From Gossypium raimondii (lineage: Eukaryota > Streptophyta > Magnoliopsida > Malvales > Malvaceae), in NCBI RefSeq assembly GCF_025698545.1, contig NC_068570.1, forward strand, positions 8,370,001 to 8,434,000: a DNA stretch of 64,000 nucleotides, in the 5' to 3' direction. Below are positions 11,850-23,094 of the stretch, one piece after another. How positions within the stretch are numbered: the stretch's first letter is position 1; every line of letters begins with the position of its first letter. Both the position numbers and the translations under genes were made by a program. The notes below the pieces were generated by a model. It had not been told where the DNA came from, searched no databases, and saw only the letters and a program-made list of their open reading frames with translations.

Positions 11850-12860
11850 ACATTCAAAGATCATAGCCATAACTTCCATCAGATGGGGATCCAGAACAGT
11901 ATGATAGAAACCTAGTGTAACCTTTCACAAAGCTACCAGTATTGTCTCTAATGATTGCTCCATCGACATTGCAGTTTACCCTCTCCGCAGACAGTTTCTC
12001 CCAGACCACAAGAGCTGCTATGTGCATTGTACACGAATACTGCACCCGCTGAAAATTCCCGAGTGGCTTTCCAATCTTGCGGAAATTGTTCAGCAAACGA
12101 TATTATTTTAGAAGATAAAACTTGTATGAATTTCCAGGACAGGAGGTTCCTATGGAACCGTAAGCTCTATGCAATAACCAGTACTCAATCTCTGCAATTA
12201 GCGTCTGCACTAGATGTAAACGAAAAATTTATGCCAGCAATATTCCACACTTGGACAGCTTTAGGACACTAGAGAATAACACGATCGAGACTCTCTATTG
12301 CACCACATCTCGTATAACTAGGATCGATATTACAACCCTTGTCCATTAATCAACTTTTACATGGAACAAATTGGCATAAACATCGCCACACAAAATCTTT
12401 CACTTCCGGAGGTAGCTTTAAATTCTAGATTTGCTACCAAGGACATTCGATAATATGTTTCAAAGTATTAGTAGTCGTTTGCAAAGCTAGAGTAACCCTT
12501 TTTTACTGAAATGTCATACCAGAATTTTAAATATTCGTTGACCATCACACGACGCCATTATTCCTTCAATTAAAGATTTATCCTAAGTCGGGCTATCCTC
12601 TTGAAAAGAGCTCACTAACTATAATAAATTCCATACCCATTAAAGGAGCCGGTTCCATGAAAAATTTAGCATCATCAGGCAACCATGGATCGTTATATAC
12701 TTGGATATCAGTACCGTTCTCCAATCTCCATCCGATTCCTTTCACAAGCAAATTCTTGGCAGCAAGAATACTCTTCCATATAAGCGAAGGATTGTTGCCA
12801 ATTGCTTCTTTATCACTTCCTTAGGCCCTTGTTGCAAGAAGTATCCTCATTTCTCCCTCA
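11850..12860 (-). pseudogene. LINE (L1-type) fragment: RT end, zinc-binding and RNase H domains
   Basis: Read on the minus strand from about 12855 down, the translation gives EAIGNNPSLIWKSILAAKNL, KGIGWRLENGTDIQVYNDPW and LPDDAKF, which mark the end of a LINE reverse-transcriptase region. At about 12330-12200 follows a zinc-binding (zf-RVT) block with TRCGAIESLDRVIL and CPKAVQVW. At about 12040-11900 is an RNase H start, WEKLSAERVNCNVDGAIIRD. Several stops and frame changes interrupt it. The order and strand match one LINE inserted in minus orientation, truncated at both ends. Confidence 0.8.
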
Positions 12861-13700
12861 AATCTGCTTTTCTTTCAAAACCCCAAAAAATCCAATTTTC
12901 TTTTGCCTTGAAAGCCACCAAAAAGAGGTTATTTTCCCATAGTCTTGATGAGCATGAAAGTAGGCATTGGAGTAATGGACACAAAGCTTGGCATGCTGAT
13001 GAGTTAATTTCAAATTGATGGCGTAGTTGTTTCAGTCATTGTTGTTGGTTCTAGAGAAGGAAAGTCTGGAGTAGTTTATGTGTGGCTTTTTTGAGTCAGG
13101 TTACGATTAAATCTATCAAATGATAGAAAGGGCAAAATAATTTGTTTTAATCATTGAAAGTTCAATTGTATACATTTTCTTCGTAAGAGATGAACTGAGA
13201 TTTTTTTATTGTTTTTTCTTTACTTACATTGATTTTAATCATTTATGCAATTGTGTCTATCTATATAACATAGATGATTAGACAAAGGGTTAGTACATAT
13301 AGAGATATCTGAACTTGTATCTATTTAGTAATTAAACTTTTTTATCTGATTAATCTTTAAACTTAAAAATTACAAGTTAATTTATATATTTTTAAGTACC
13401 TAACTAATATTATTAAAATATGTACTATTGGTCGATAATACTATTTCAGCACTATATAAATATTTTATCAACAAAAAATAACCAAATGAGTTAAGAATTT
13501 CTAAGTAAGGTTAGATATGATTTAGGTTAGAAAGAAAAAATAGTTACAAAGTATATGTTAACTCTGTATATATTAATTTACAAGAAAAGATTGTGATTCT
13601 ACGTTGTTTCTATCCATATACCTTTCCAATAAAAGAATAACAAATTAGATTTTTTCTTAATTTTCAAAAATTAAAAGAAAAAATTTAATTTATCATTTTT
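12861..13700. other. Intergenic region upstream of small membrane-protein gene
   Basis: No confident gene is seen. The first 150 bp may be further degraded LINE sequence. The rest is AT-rich. The last 250 bp before 13971 probably include the promoter and 5' UTR of the next gene, but no clear TATA box stands out. Confidence 0.35.
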
Positions 13701-13970
13701 CTATTAAAAATAAATAAAAATGACATGGAATTTCAATATCGTACAAGCCCTTCTCTTAAACCACACAAAAGTAAAAAAAACCTAAAACAGCCTCCTAAAA
13801 CGGTGGGCGACTCCAAACAAGAAAAAGTCATAAGCAAGACTTACGATACGATACGCTACTCTAATTTCTTTCATCCAGATCAGATCATCGCCAAACCCGC
13901 CATCTTCAGTTCCCGCAGAACTAAATCTCCTCCCAAACCTCTTAAAATTTACTTTTATTCAAACCCCTCC

Positions 13971-16151
13971 ATGGCCTCCCCTTCCGATCACTCTAATTCG
14001 TAAGTCTTTTCGAAAATTCTCCATTTTTCTTAAATTTCCCCCCATATGTTTGTTAACCATCTTTCGTTTTCTTCTTTTCTGATTCTCGCCACTACGTTTT
14101 AATATTACTTTTTCAATATCTATTCATAGGGAAGTTGTTTATAGGAGGCAGAACAAAGGACCCCCTTTCAAGTTCCTAGTCCCTTTAGTCTATGCCCCTG
14201 TTCTCCCTTTAAGTAAGTCTACAATCTCTCTTGTTCTCCCCTTTTTGGGTGATTTTGATACCTCGCTTTTGTTTTTCAGATATTAGTCTTTTATGGGTTC
14301 TTAATTCTTTTTGCCTTTGTCAGTTCGACTTTCTTTGAGGAAGAACCCAGTTTTAAGGGACCGACTGTTTACTATTGTGTTGGCTGGGGCTTTTATTCAT
14401 GGTTCTTATTTGGTGTATCCTTATTATTTTTACCTTATTTTGCTTTAATTACTGTACCTGATTGTTGGTTCTCTGTTTCTCCCCCTTCCTCTTAATCATT
14501 CGTGCTTAAATTGTTGAGTGGCTGCTACTGCATATTCTTTTATGTGCTCCTAGTCTTTATGTAAATTGGAGAATCTTGTTCCATTTTCTATGATCTGAAC
14601 GCTGTATGCTCTACACTTACATCAGTATTCCCAGTTTTGACTGTTTACAAGTATTGAGTTCAATGATGGCATGTGTGTTGTCTAATAAAATTGGTTCAAT
14701 GGCATGTGTGTTGTCTAATAAAATTGGTTCAACGTTAATGTATTGATAAATCACGGACCTGGGTATTTGGCTGAATGATAGGTGCATGTATATTCCAGCT
14801 TTAAAAAGTTGGCTTTCCACATATCTTGCAATGATGTCTACATGTGACTTATTATCAATAGGAGGTCATTTGTTTTCAACAATACATGTGTCTCTACAAT
14901 GCATCATGCAGGTGTTGCCTTTGAGAGATTAATTCATTGGATTGTAAAGAATGGGGATGCATATAAGCAAGATTGGGCTTTCTATTTGGATTCTTTATGC
15001 CTTTGAAGAATTTGTTTGGTGAGGAAAAATAAGGAAAAGCATTAAATCATCAGTATATTGGTTTCTCAAATGTTTTAAACTGAAAATTTATTCCCGTGAA
15101 CTCCAATTCGTTTCATTGATTGTTAAGAGTGCCATTGCTTCTGGTTATATAGGGATTTTTTTAAAGAATTTTTTATAAGGGGGTAGATGTGTGGTGCAAG
15201 AGCCAAGAAATATTAAAAGATCATATTTTCTCACCAGTAGTAATGAAAATAGCCACAAGTAATCTAAATGTTAAAATTTATACCTTATGCTTATGCTGTC
15301 AGCTAAAATAATGCTGTATAACCAAGCAGACGATGATTGATTTCTATCTTATGAATCTAATATGCCTTCATTGATGTTCTGTCCTTGGGAAGCAGTGCAT
15401 TCTATTTTTAAAAGTCATGCTACAACCTATCTCACGTCACTTTAAGGTGCAAACTTATAATAATCACATTTGTAAAAGCAATGCCTTTGTGTTCCCGATT
15501 ATTTAGTGGTGAGGCATCTCTCCAAGAGAAGGAAAAGGTTTAATTGTACGGTGTTATCCTCGTCTTACTTATTAAAATGTGTTTCAAGGGAATGTTTCTC
15601 TTCCTTTTCACTTGAACAACAAACAAGAAACGTAAAATGCATTTCAATATAGTTGTGTGAGAACTGTGCAAGAGAGAGACATGCATTGAGAATTACAATA
15701 TTGACTCTCTTAATTGTTCAATTTATTTGACATTTAACTTACAGCCTTGTTTTGCTTAATATTAATTGTATGCTGAACATTTTCTCATATAGAACTTGTT
15801 CACTCTGCCTCCTAATAAAATTGCATACTTACATGCTACATGAGATGGAAAATTTACCAGTCATCTTTCTTTTTTTCCTTCTGTTGGGGATTGGGTGGTG
15901 GGAGGAGGCAATCGGGAAATCTATGATATGCCTTTTAAAAACATGACACTCATATAATAATTCATGGTTTTACAACAAGCTAGGAAATCTGGAGTCAGTT
16001 TATAATTGAGTTCTGTATTGTTCCATTAAATACATCTGCATTAGTTAACTTTGTCATTTAGTTATGCTCCTTGTTCTCTGCTTTTCCTCTTCTGGTTTCT
16101 TTTCCTTAATAAATTTGCAGTTCGGATCTATATGATGCTGAGAGCAAGTGA
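13971..16151 (+). CDS. Small plant membrane protein, 77 aa, 4 exons
   Basis: The proposed exons are 13971-13999, 14130-14212, 14324-14414 and 16121-16151, with GT-AG junctions, giving 234 nt, 77 codons plus TGA. The protein starts MASPSDHSNS, continues EVVYRRQNKGPPFKFLVPL, and ends SDLYDAESK. Two hydrophobic stretches (about 25-38 and 52-68), separated by the basic segment RLSLRKNPVLRDR, suggest a two-pass membrane hairpin. The last exon begins with TTCGG; only the donor at 14415 keeps the frame, which fixes exon 3. An in-frame upstream ATG at 13725 would add 82 residues, but the start at 13971 gives a compact protein like those I recall from other plants. I cannot name a function. Intron 3 is 1.7 kb. 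Confidence 0.7.
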
Positions 16152-17500
16152 ACATTGCAGAGTCTGGCTTGAGGAACTGATTACCCCTCTAATAATTATT
16201 CTTCTATTATGCCTTAGAACAAGTTTGAATTGTATTCTTCTCATTCCTTTCATTGTGGGATGATAATTTGTATCTCACAGTTATAATTAAGTTAGGCGTA
16301 AGATTTAAAGCTTCATATTACGGAATTAGTTTCAATTTTAAAGAGAAATAAGATTGAGTGAGTTGCTTTTTTGTTAAACTGTAATTTCTTTATCGAATGT
16401 GATAGATGTGCAGGTCACGTCTATGCATTAGAAGCCAGAACTACAATGCTGTGAACTCTGCCTGGTATTACAAGGTGAAATCGTTAGGTTTTAACGTTTT
16501 TAAAGAGGAAAAAACAAACAAACTACCATCCATACATTATTCATTGCTGATATGCGTCATTATCAAGCAAGTAGTTATGTGGTATCATATACATGAATTG
16601 CTTTGCATCTAACTTTTGGGTGTGTAGGTTGGGTTTGAAGAGGAAAGGGAAAACAAGTGGGTGGGTAGTTGTGTGGTGGTGCAGTGTTAAAAGTGGCCTT
16701 GGCGTGATTCTTGCTTTCATTGTCACGCAATTTTCATGCTTGGGAAATTTGCAAGTAGTACGTGGATCTTTTAAAGAGAAACCCTTGACGATGCCAAAGG
16801 GGTGTTCTTTGACAACCCTTTTTGTTTTTTTTTTACCTCTGGTGCTTAAAGGCAAAGCTTAACCATAAAAACTTCGAATGGACAAAGAAAGAGATGCATT
16901 ATTTGCCTTTGAATTTAACGTGAAAAACGAAAGCGACTTTATAATTACATGATGAATCATATGTTATTTGACATGTTGGATTTTGAGATGATATTTTTCC
17001 GCTCTCCTCTTGTTTTTATCCCATCCCTACGAGGCAGCCAAATATAATGGGAACAATTGAAAGAGAACTTAGCATATTCCTATTTTCTTTTTGGGTACGA
17101 AGCATATACCTATTTTTGATACTTGAATGGGTCTTAGTTAGCGTATTTGGAGAATCTTTGACGGCTTATCGACAACTACCGTGGGTCTGGGATCCCGATT
17201 CCCGAACAACAATAAAGCAATGCAACATCTTAACACCATTTTGAATCCTTCATTTCTTCGCTGTTTAAGAGCAATTGAAATCTGCAGATTAGGTCGTGAC
17301 ATATATGAATCAAATTCACAATTTACAAACTATTCATATCAGATATTCAGTAATTACACATCATCATCCTGGAATATTCATTATCTAACAAAAAAATTTC
17401 CGTCCTTTGATAAGAATAATGAAAAATGGACATACAACCGTAAAGAAGAAAATAAATAATAGGTACAAATTTTAGCGGTGAATGGCGGAAGAGTGTCATA
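16152..17500. other. Intergenic region between convergent genes
   Basis: This contains the 3' UTR of the 77-aa gene and the 3' flank of the gene at 17505. Open frames at 16541-16862 and 17047-17459 lack recognisable domains, and the two overlapping ones on opposite strands look like chance frames. No RNA gene or repeat was recognised. Confidence 0.4.
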
Positions 17501-17504
17501 GAGC

Positions 17505-17885
17505 CTAGCGATCCTTGAAATCGGAAGCGAGTCGAGAAGCGATGGCTGAATGGTACATAATGTCGTGAAATGAGGAGGTGGTGGTAGTCATCATACGGAG
17601 CTGCCTGGCCTTATCTTCCGTGAAGCGAGCCGGGGAAAACTTTGTTCTGGCCCATTTTTGTCCCACGTCCGTTAGCGATTCGCCTTGGCGTCTTTGCTTC
17701 AGCTCAGTTTTGTTATCGGAATCAATGTAGTCGGGGTCGGACGGTAATCCAAACAGCGGTGCCCACCAGTTGGTCGGGGTAGATAACGTAGTAGTCCTCC
17801 GGCGGTCGGAGTCCGGCTTAAGGTGAGCAGGAATAGCAGAGGCGTGGATTCTGGCGGGACGGAAAGTGAAAAGATGGGTAGCCAT
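17505..17885 (-). CDS. Uncharacterised plant protein, 126 aa, intronless
   Basis: An open frame starting MATHLFTFRPARIHASAIPA encodes 126 residues. A frame two codons longer starts at 17891, but the second ATG gives the start I recall for related plant proteins. Visible features are a Pro-rich polar N-terminus, a central NWWAPLFGLPSDPDYID block, and a conserved-looking C-terminus with FTEDKARQLRMM and SFHDIMYHSAIASRLASDF. There is no signal peptide or membrane segment. I recall similar one-exon plant genes with WWAPLFG and MYHSAIASRLASDF motifs, but no function. The local GC content is higher than the surroundings and a TATA box lies upstream, so the gene looks real. Confidence 0.75.
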   Translation of the reverse strand: MATHLFTFRPARIHASAIPAHLKPDSDRRRTTTLSTPTNWWAPLFGLPSDPDYIDSDNKTELKQRRQGESLTDVGQKWARTKFSPARFTEDKARQLRMMTTTTSSFHDIMYHSAIASRLASDFKDR

Positions 17886-17954
17886 CAACAAGCGGGGGCT
17901 AATGGGAATAGCGAGAAATTGGAAGAGAGTGAAAAGTGAAACATGAGAATGAAG

Positions 17955-17965
17955 ATGTTATATAC
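17955..17965 (-). promoter_or_regulatory. TATA box of the 126-aa gene
   Basis: The minus strand reads TTGTATATAACATC here, about 75 nt upstream of the ATG at 17885. That spacing allows a 5' UTR of about 40-45 nt. Confidence 0.5.
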
Positions 17966-17969
17966 AAAA

Positions 17970-18898
17970 AAGATGGCGGAGGTCCTCGGATGTTATATGA
18001 TTGCGTTGACTATTTTACCCTCTTTGTTTCCCATTTTTTGATATAGGAATAAGATTACCATTTATTTATTTAGCATTTTTTTTCTTTTCTTTATTTAATT
18101 AGTTTGCATAAGATTTTTTTTCTAAAAAAAAATATAGAAGACTTCAATAGTGACTTTGGACCACTTTTGACCAGCTTGCACCGCTCATCCGCTGTTTATG
18201 GGTTATGGTTTAGCCTATTCTATTCAACATCAAACATGTCTTGTGAGATATCTTAAGTTTAGAATATACACTAGATTACTTCATTTTCCTTTACATTGTC
18301 TGCTTTACCTTAGCGAATTTATGAGTGTGAAGGAAGCATTAGATAATTAGGCCAAGGAGAGACCAAATAAATTTAAAATTTTAATTAAAACTTTTATCGT
18401 ACATTCTTTTGACACGGGTTTAAATTGTGTTATCCCATCTCACCTTTAATAAATATTGTATAAAAATAATTTAAAAATCCAATCGCTTGATTCGTCGAGT
18501 GGGGGTTGCGATGAGGGATGAACGGAACTGCAGTTCTCCTAGAGATTGTGATGGGCTTCTGATTTGACAAGTACAGGAAGTCTCGGGTAACGAACTGAGA
18601 GGTGAACGGCTTGATTGAAGCTTAGGAACTAACATCATGTTTGGTTGGCTGTAATAGTCATTCCATTACTGATCAATTCAGTGATAAATAGTGATTCCTC
18701 CGTTTGGTTCACCAAATCATTCATTCTACGGAATCATCATTTATCTTTTTTTAACAATTTCTCCCATAATAAGCATTCCTCACCATACCCAAAGAATAGC
18801 CAAGAAATAAAGAAAAAAACTAATATGCCATTGTTTTTGTTTTTGTTAAGCAAGGTAATAAGTACCGTACTGGTGAGTATATTGTTTTTGTTTTGGTA
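17970..18898. other. Intergenic region
   Basis: This is AT-rich with a less AT-rich patch at 18490-18610. From about 18637 the sequence TGTTTGGTTGGCTGTAATAG resembles the ends of PIF/Harbinger-type MITEs, but I found no matching second end, so it is left unassigned. Confidence 0.35.
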
Positions 18899-18902
18899 CT
18901 AG

Positions 18903-19364
18903 TGTCACGGGCCGCAGTTCAAAGCCCGTGACCAGCGCACCAAATGCATCCAATGGAGGTCTGTTGCTCAGATGGGGATCATTTGGCCCACAAGAACTGG
19001 CCCGATTCAAAGAGATATTGAGAAGCTGTCGATTAAAGCTGGTTGGCCGATAGCGAAGAGATAGCAACTTAGGCTAATATGGTAACTAATCTTAGAAGAT
19101 AGAGGGAATCATATCTTGTAAAGATTAGATTAGATTTGATAAGGCTTATCTTGTAAATCCCTAAAATTAAGGGATATGGTTAAATCTCAACCGTCGATGT
19201 AATTGTATCTTGACCGTCGGTTTTGGGGGAGCTCAACTATAAATAGAGAGCCTCCCCCTCATTTGTACTCACTTTGGGTGTAAAGGCTGACTTAGGCGAG
19301 TTTGGAGCAAACGGATCGCTTAAGGCCGCACGGTTTGCGAGACGAAAGGTCTAGCCCCGTGACA
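18903..19364 (+). mobile_element. Short solo LTR, TRIM-like
   Basis: This 462-bp unit starts TGTCACGGGCCG and ends GCCCCGTGACA, in a TG...CA frame. It is flanked by CTAG at 18899-18902 and 19365-19368. It contains a promoter-like CTATAAATAGAG near 19229 and no coding sequence, as expected for an LTR. The inverted match extends into the flanks (TACTAGTGTCACGGG against CCCGTGACACTAGTA) because the TSD is palindromic. A solo LTR of a TRIM-type or other short-LTR family is the best call. Confidence 0.65.
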
Positions 19365-19368
19365 CTAG

Positions 19369-20251
19369 TACGTACCAGTATCTGCATGTTTTGGTATACC
19401 GTTTTAGATTTATTGATATCTTTAAATATTTTTCGCATATACATATTTATAATATAAATTTTAATTTCTTGATAAATTATATATACATCTAAATTTTAGT
19501 TTCTATTTTGATTAAAAATAAATTATATATTAGGATACCCACTGCGATTGCGATGATATCTAGAACATTAGGGAGTTTGGCAGGTGATACAGTGCACGTA
19601 GGGAGAATATGTGGGTAATATAATGGGAAGTGTGTTGAGATAGGACACGGTTGGAGGGTACAACACTGTTGGACTGATGGGAAGCTACCTGTTGAATTAC
19701 GAAGATCCTCTAATAGGTAGGCTTAGGAGTATAGCATCTATTACCACCCTGCCAAGGGATCTTTACATAAGTTCTGATGGCAATGTGCTGAAATCATGTT
19801 TTGGCCCAAATGATTATGGCGATTTCTGGGCTTCGGCCCAACACCTATTATTTATATATTAAATTATGATACATTACGACTAGATGAAAATATTTATATA
19901 ATAAAATTATAAAAAATTAAAGGTGGTTTTTATTTAAATGGTAAAGTTAAATTAACGAAGAATATTATGTTTTGGGTTCAAATACTTTAATTTTTTAAGT
20001 TTATCAAAATATAAAAGCCGATTCCCTCAAAATAATATTTTTTGTTTTGTAAAAGAAATAGGCTTTTAGTAATTTCCTGATTGAGTTAGGACCCATTTGA
20101 TAGATGACACCATATCAATCACCCTTTTAATGTGTAATATAGAAACTAGATTAATAGTATATTCATGGTATGAGTGAATTTTTTTAACAAATATTTTTTT
20201 TAAAAACTCACATAAAAATCAATTCATGCTTTAGCTACAACAATAAAGTTA
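19369..20251. other. Intergenic region
   Basis: No supported gene is seen. The open frame at 19677-19862 (MGSYLLNYEDPLIGRLRS and following) sits in a less AT-rich patch at 19540-19850 of unknown origin. It may be a decayed coding fragment, but no family could be recognised. Confidence 0.4.
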
Positions 20252-20260
20252 ATTATTTAT

Positions 20261-20755
20261 GGCATAATGTCAAATTTAACTCTCAATGTTTACATATTGT
20301 CAATTGAGCCCTTCTTATTTTGAGCTAAATTTAGCCCTCCACTTTCCAAAGAGAGTCGAATTAAACCATTTACCTTCCACAAAAGGTTGAATTGTTGTTT
20401 TTTAACGGAATTACTGACTAAAGCATTAAATTTTTAAACATGGCAGCCTGCATGGCAATCCACATGTACTTCATGTTATTATTATTATTTTTTAAAAATT
20501 ATGAACACATTATAATTTTTTTGAATTTTGAATTTTTATATTTTTTTAAATTACTTGTTGACGTGACATATAAAACAAATAGTGTCATGCCAACATGAAG
20601 TGCACATGCCATATCAACATTGTTAAAAAATTAATATTTTGTCAACATTTCTTTAAAAATGTGATTTAAAAGATTAATGATCAAATTTATCTCAAAAAAG
20701 AATAAGGACCAGACTAAAAAATGCAAACAATGAGGGCTAAAATTATTATTACGCC
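20261..20755. mobile_element. Mutator-type MITE with 9-bp target duplication
   Basis: This 495-bp element starts GGCATAATGTCAAATTTAAC and ends ATTATTATTACGCC. Its ends form long imperfect TIRs; for example CTCAATGTTTACA on the left matches CTCATTGTTTGCA in reverse complement of the right end. Pairing continues inward (CCTTATT and TGAG.TAAATTT blocks), so much of the element can fold back. A perfect 9-bp duplication ATTATTTAT flanks it at 20252-20260 and 20756-20764, the size typical of Mutator-like elements. There is no coding capacity. Confidence 0.8.
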
Positions 20756-20764
20756 ATTATTTAT

Positions 20765-22000
20765 CGTTCATGGTGTTTGAGTTCAAATTTTGATTAATTT
20801 ATTATATAAAAATCATAAAATATAACTTAATATATAAAAAATATTTTAATAAATCCATATCTAAAATAATATCCAATTAATCCGTAACACTTAAAATAAC
20901 TACAAACGCATTATTTGCTTCCACAAAATATACATGCCTCTAAACCCATGTGATAAGCCAATAATAAATGCTTTGTGAAAACTAATAATTCACATCTTAA
21001 CCCAAATTCAGTGTCTCAGTTACATTGGGGATGAAATTTAAAATACTACAAATAACATTAAATAGGTCATTTATAATAAAATAATAAAGAGAAAATATTT
21101 AGTTTATTATCAATGAAGCTTTTAAACTCTACACATAAAATCATGAAATTGACAGTTCATTATAGCATGTGGCATTGCTTTCTCTTTTAATGTGAAAAAC
21201 ATGAATTAAATTAGGTGACTTAAAACATTGTTTATTAATGACTAAACTCACATTTAATGAATTTTATGAGGTCAAGCTCGAAACATATTGTCTAATTCGA
21301 CACAAAAGACGACACTTTAATTTTAATAATTATTCAGACTTTGTATTTATTTCTAATTTGACCACAAGTCATTACGTATGGGCATATTTGACTTTTGGTA
21401 TGAATTATATTACACTTGTCAATTTAATTTTTAATGACAATGAATGGTAATAGTAAAATATGAGGTTTCACATTTAAATTTAGGGTTTAAATCGAGTGGG
21501 AAGTGTTATATTCATCCTACATTTAATAAAATTTAAACTTTGAGACAAGACGTCATGTAACTTAAAAAACAGAAATTGGTAAGCCAATTTTAACATTCAC
21601 TGAATCAGACAAATTCATGCAATTGTGGAGCAGGCAATTTCGCACGATTTGGCTTCCCTGTCTTAATATTGGATTGGTGGAGAAGAATCTATCAAGGAAA
21701 ACACATGTTTTCCAAACGTTTCCAATATGTTGGTTCATGTCGTCTTTGTTTTCTTTTATATAAATTTAATTTACTCTAATCCTTTTCAACTTTTTCTTTT
21801 ATATAATGTTAGGGCTAAAAATGGGATAATACAGTTTGAATACGTATCAAACAAATGTCTCAAGAGATATTTAATCACCATTTCATTCAAGTTAAAAGAC
21901 CCAACTTTTAAAATCGAAAGACATATAATCTTTTAAACTTTTAAAATTAAAAGACATTATGTATTTAAATATGTTCGAATTTATAATTTTTTAAGTTTTT
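20765..22000. other. AT-rich intergenic region
   Basis: No gene with recognisable domains is seen. Short open frames at 21238-21450 and 21727-21936 are AT-rich, low-complexity and probably chance. The region ends at a T run that marks the 3' end of the next minus-strand LINE. Confidence 0.4.
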
Positions 22001-22002
22001 TT

Positions 22003-22157
22003 TTTGTTGAGAAAGGGAACGATAATTAAATTAAACTAAATAAGAGTTTGATACATAGGTACCCTTGAGCATCATCTATAAGTAAATGGGCTAAACAAAC
22101 GAGTGAGGTAGAACACAAACAAAAATAGTCATTCACAACAAGAATATCCGAGGGAGA
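22003..22157 (-). pseudogene. LINE fragment, 3' end (part 1 of 3)
   Basis: A T run at about 22000-22010 on the plus strand fits the poly-A tail of a minus-strand LINE. The fragment is cut at 22157 by the CACTA element and resumes at 33824. The AGA at 22155-22157 is repeated at 33824-33826 as the target duplication. Confidence 0.55.
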
Positions 22158-22174
22158 CACTACAGCAGAACAGG

Positions 22175-22910
22175 TTTTTAGCGGCGTTTTATTAGGTCTT
22201 TAGCGGCGCTTTTTAACGCCACTAACTCCATCTCCGACGCTTCTACGAGCGCCACAAAAAATGCCGCTAACGACAACGTCGCTAACTTTTGCGGCGCTTA
22301 CATAAAGAAACGCCGTTAAAGATCATGTTCTTTAGCGACGCTTAGAAAAAAAGCCGCTGAAGATCATGTTCTTTAGCGGCGCTTAGAAAAAAACGCCGCT
22401 AAAGATCATGTTCTTTAGCGGCGTTTAGAAAAAAAACGCCCCTAAAGATCATGTTCTTTAGCGGCTCTTAGAAGACAAACGCCGCTAAAGATCATGTTCT
22501 TCAGCGGCGCTTAAAAAAAACGCCACTAAAGCTCATGTTCTTTTGCGGCGCTTTGGAAGAAAACGCCTTTAAAAGTAATGTTCTATAGCGGCGCTTCTTC
22601 AAAAACGCCGCTAAAAGTGGTGTTCTTTAGCGGCGCTTATTTCACAAACGCCACTGTTTTGATATGACTTTTAGCGGCGCTTTTTTAAAAAACGCCACTA
22701 AAGATCATGTTCTTTAGCGGCGCTTAAAAAAACGCCACTAAAGCTCATGTTCTTTTGCGGCGCTTTGGAAGAAAACGCCTCTAAAAGTAATGTTCTATAG
22801 CGCTTCTTCAAAAATGCCGCTAAAAGTGGTGTTCTTTAGCGGCGCTTATTTCACAAACGCCATTGTTTTGATATGACTTTTAGCGCGCTTTTTAAAAACG
22901 CCACTAATTT
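22175..22910. repeat. CACTA subterminal hairpin array, left end
   Basis: About a dozen units of roughly 45-55 bp each contain TTTAGCGGCGCTT, a short A-rich loop, and AACGCCGCTAAA, so each can form a GC-rich hairpin. Units are joined by a GATCATGTTC linker. About 210 bp of the array (22480-22690) is duplicated in tandem at 22692-22900; the word GCTCATGTTCTTTTGCGGCG occurs at 22531 and 22743. Such subterminal repeats are transposase-binding sites in known CACTA elements. Confidence 0.9.
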
Positions 22911-23094
22911 TGGGATTTTTTAAAATTAAATTTTTATTTTTTCACCCTTTCGCAACAAACAAATCAAAAGCAACCAAATCTAAACTAACCAAAACAATAA
23001 ATTTATATAATATTTCAAATTAAATGACTAAAATAATATTAATTGATAAATAAAAGTGAATTCATACTTTTCTTTACAAAAGCGTTAAAAGTAT

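Noticed and set aside
16541..16862. Overlapping open frames on both strands near the 77-aa gene
   Set aside because: No domain, no splice or promoter evidence, and mutual antisense overlap.
18637..18900. PIF/Harbinger MITE
   Set aside because: Only one end-like sequence was found, with no TIR partner and no 3-bp duplication.
19677..19862. 61-aa open frame in a less AT-rich patch
   Set aside because: No recognisable motif or gene context.
22175..22910. Regular hairpin array that looks like a CRISPR array
   Set aside because: Units are degenerate, spacers are repeated rather than unique, and the array sits inside CACTA termini next to a transposase in plant DNA.
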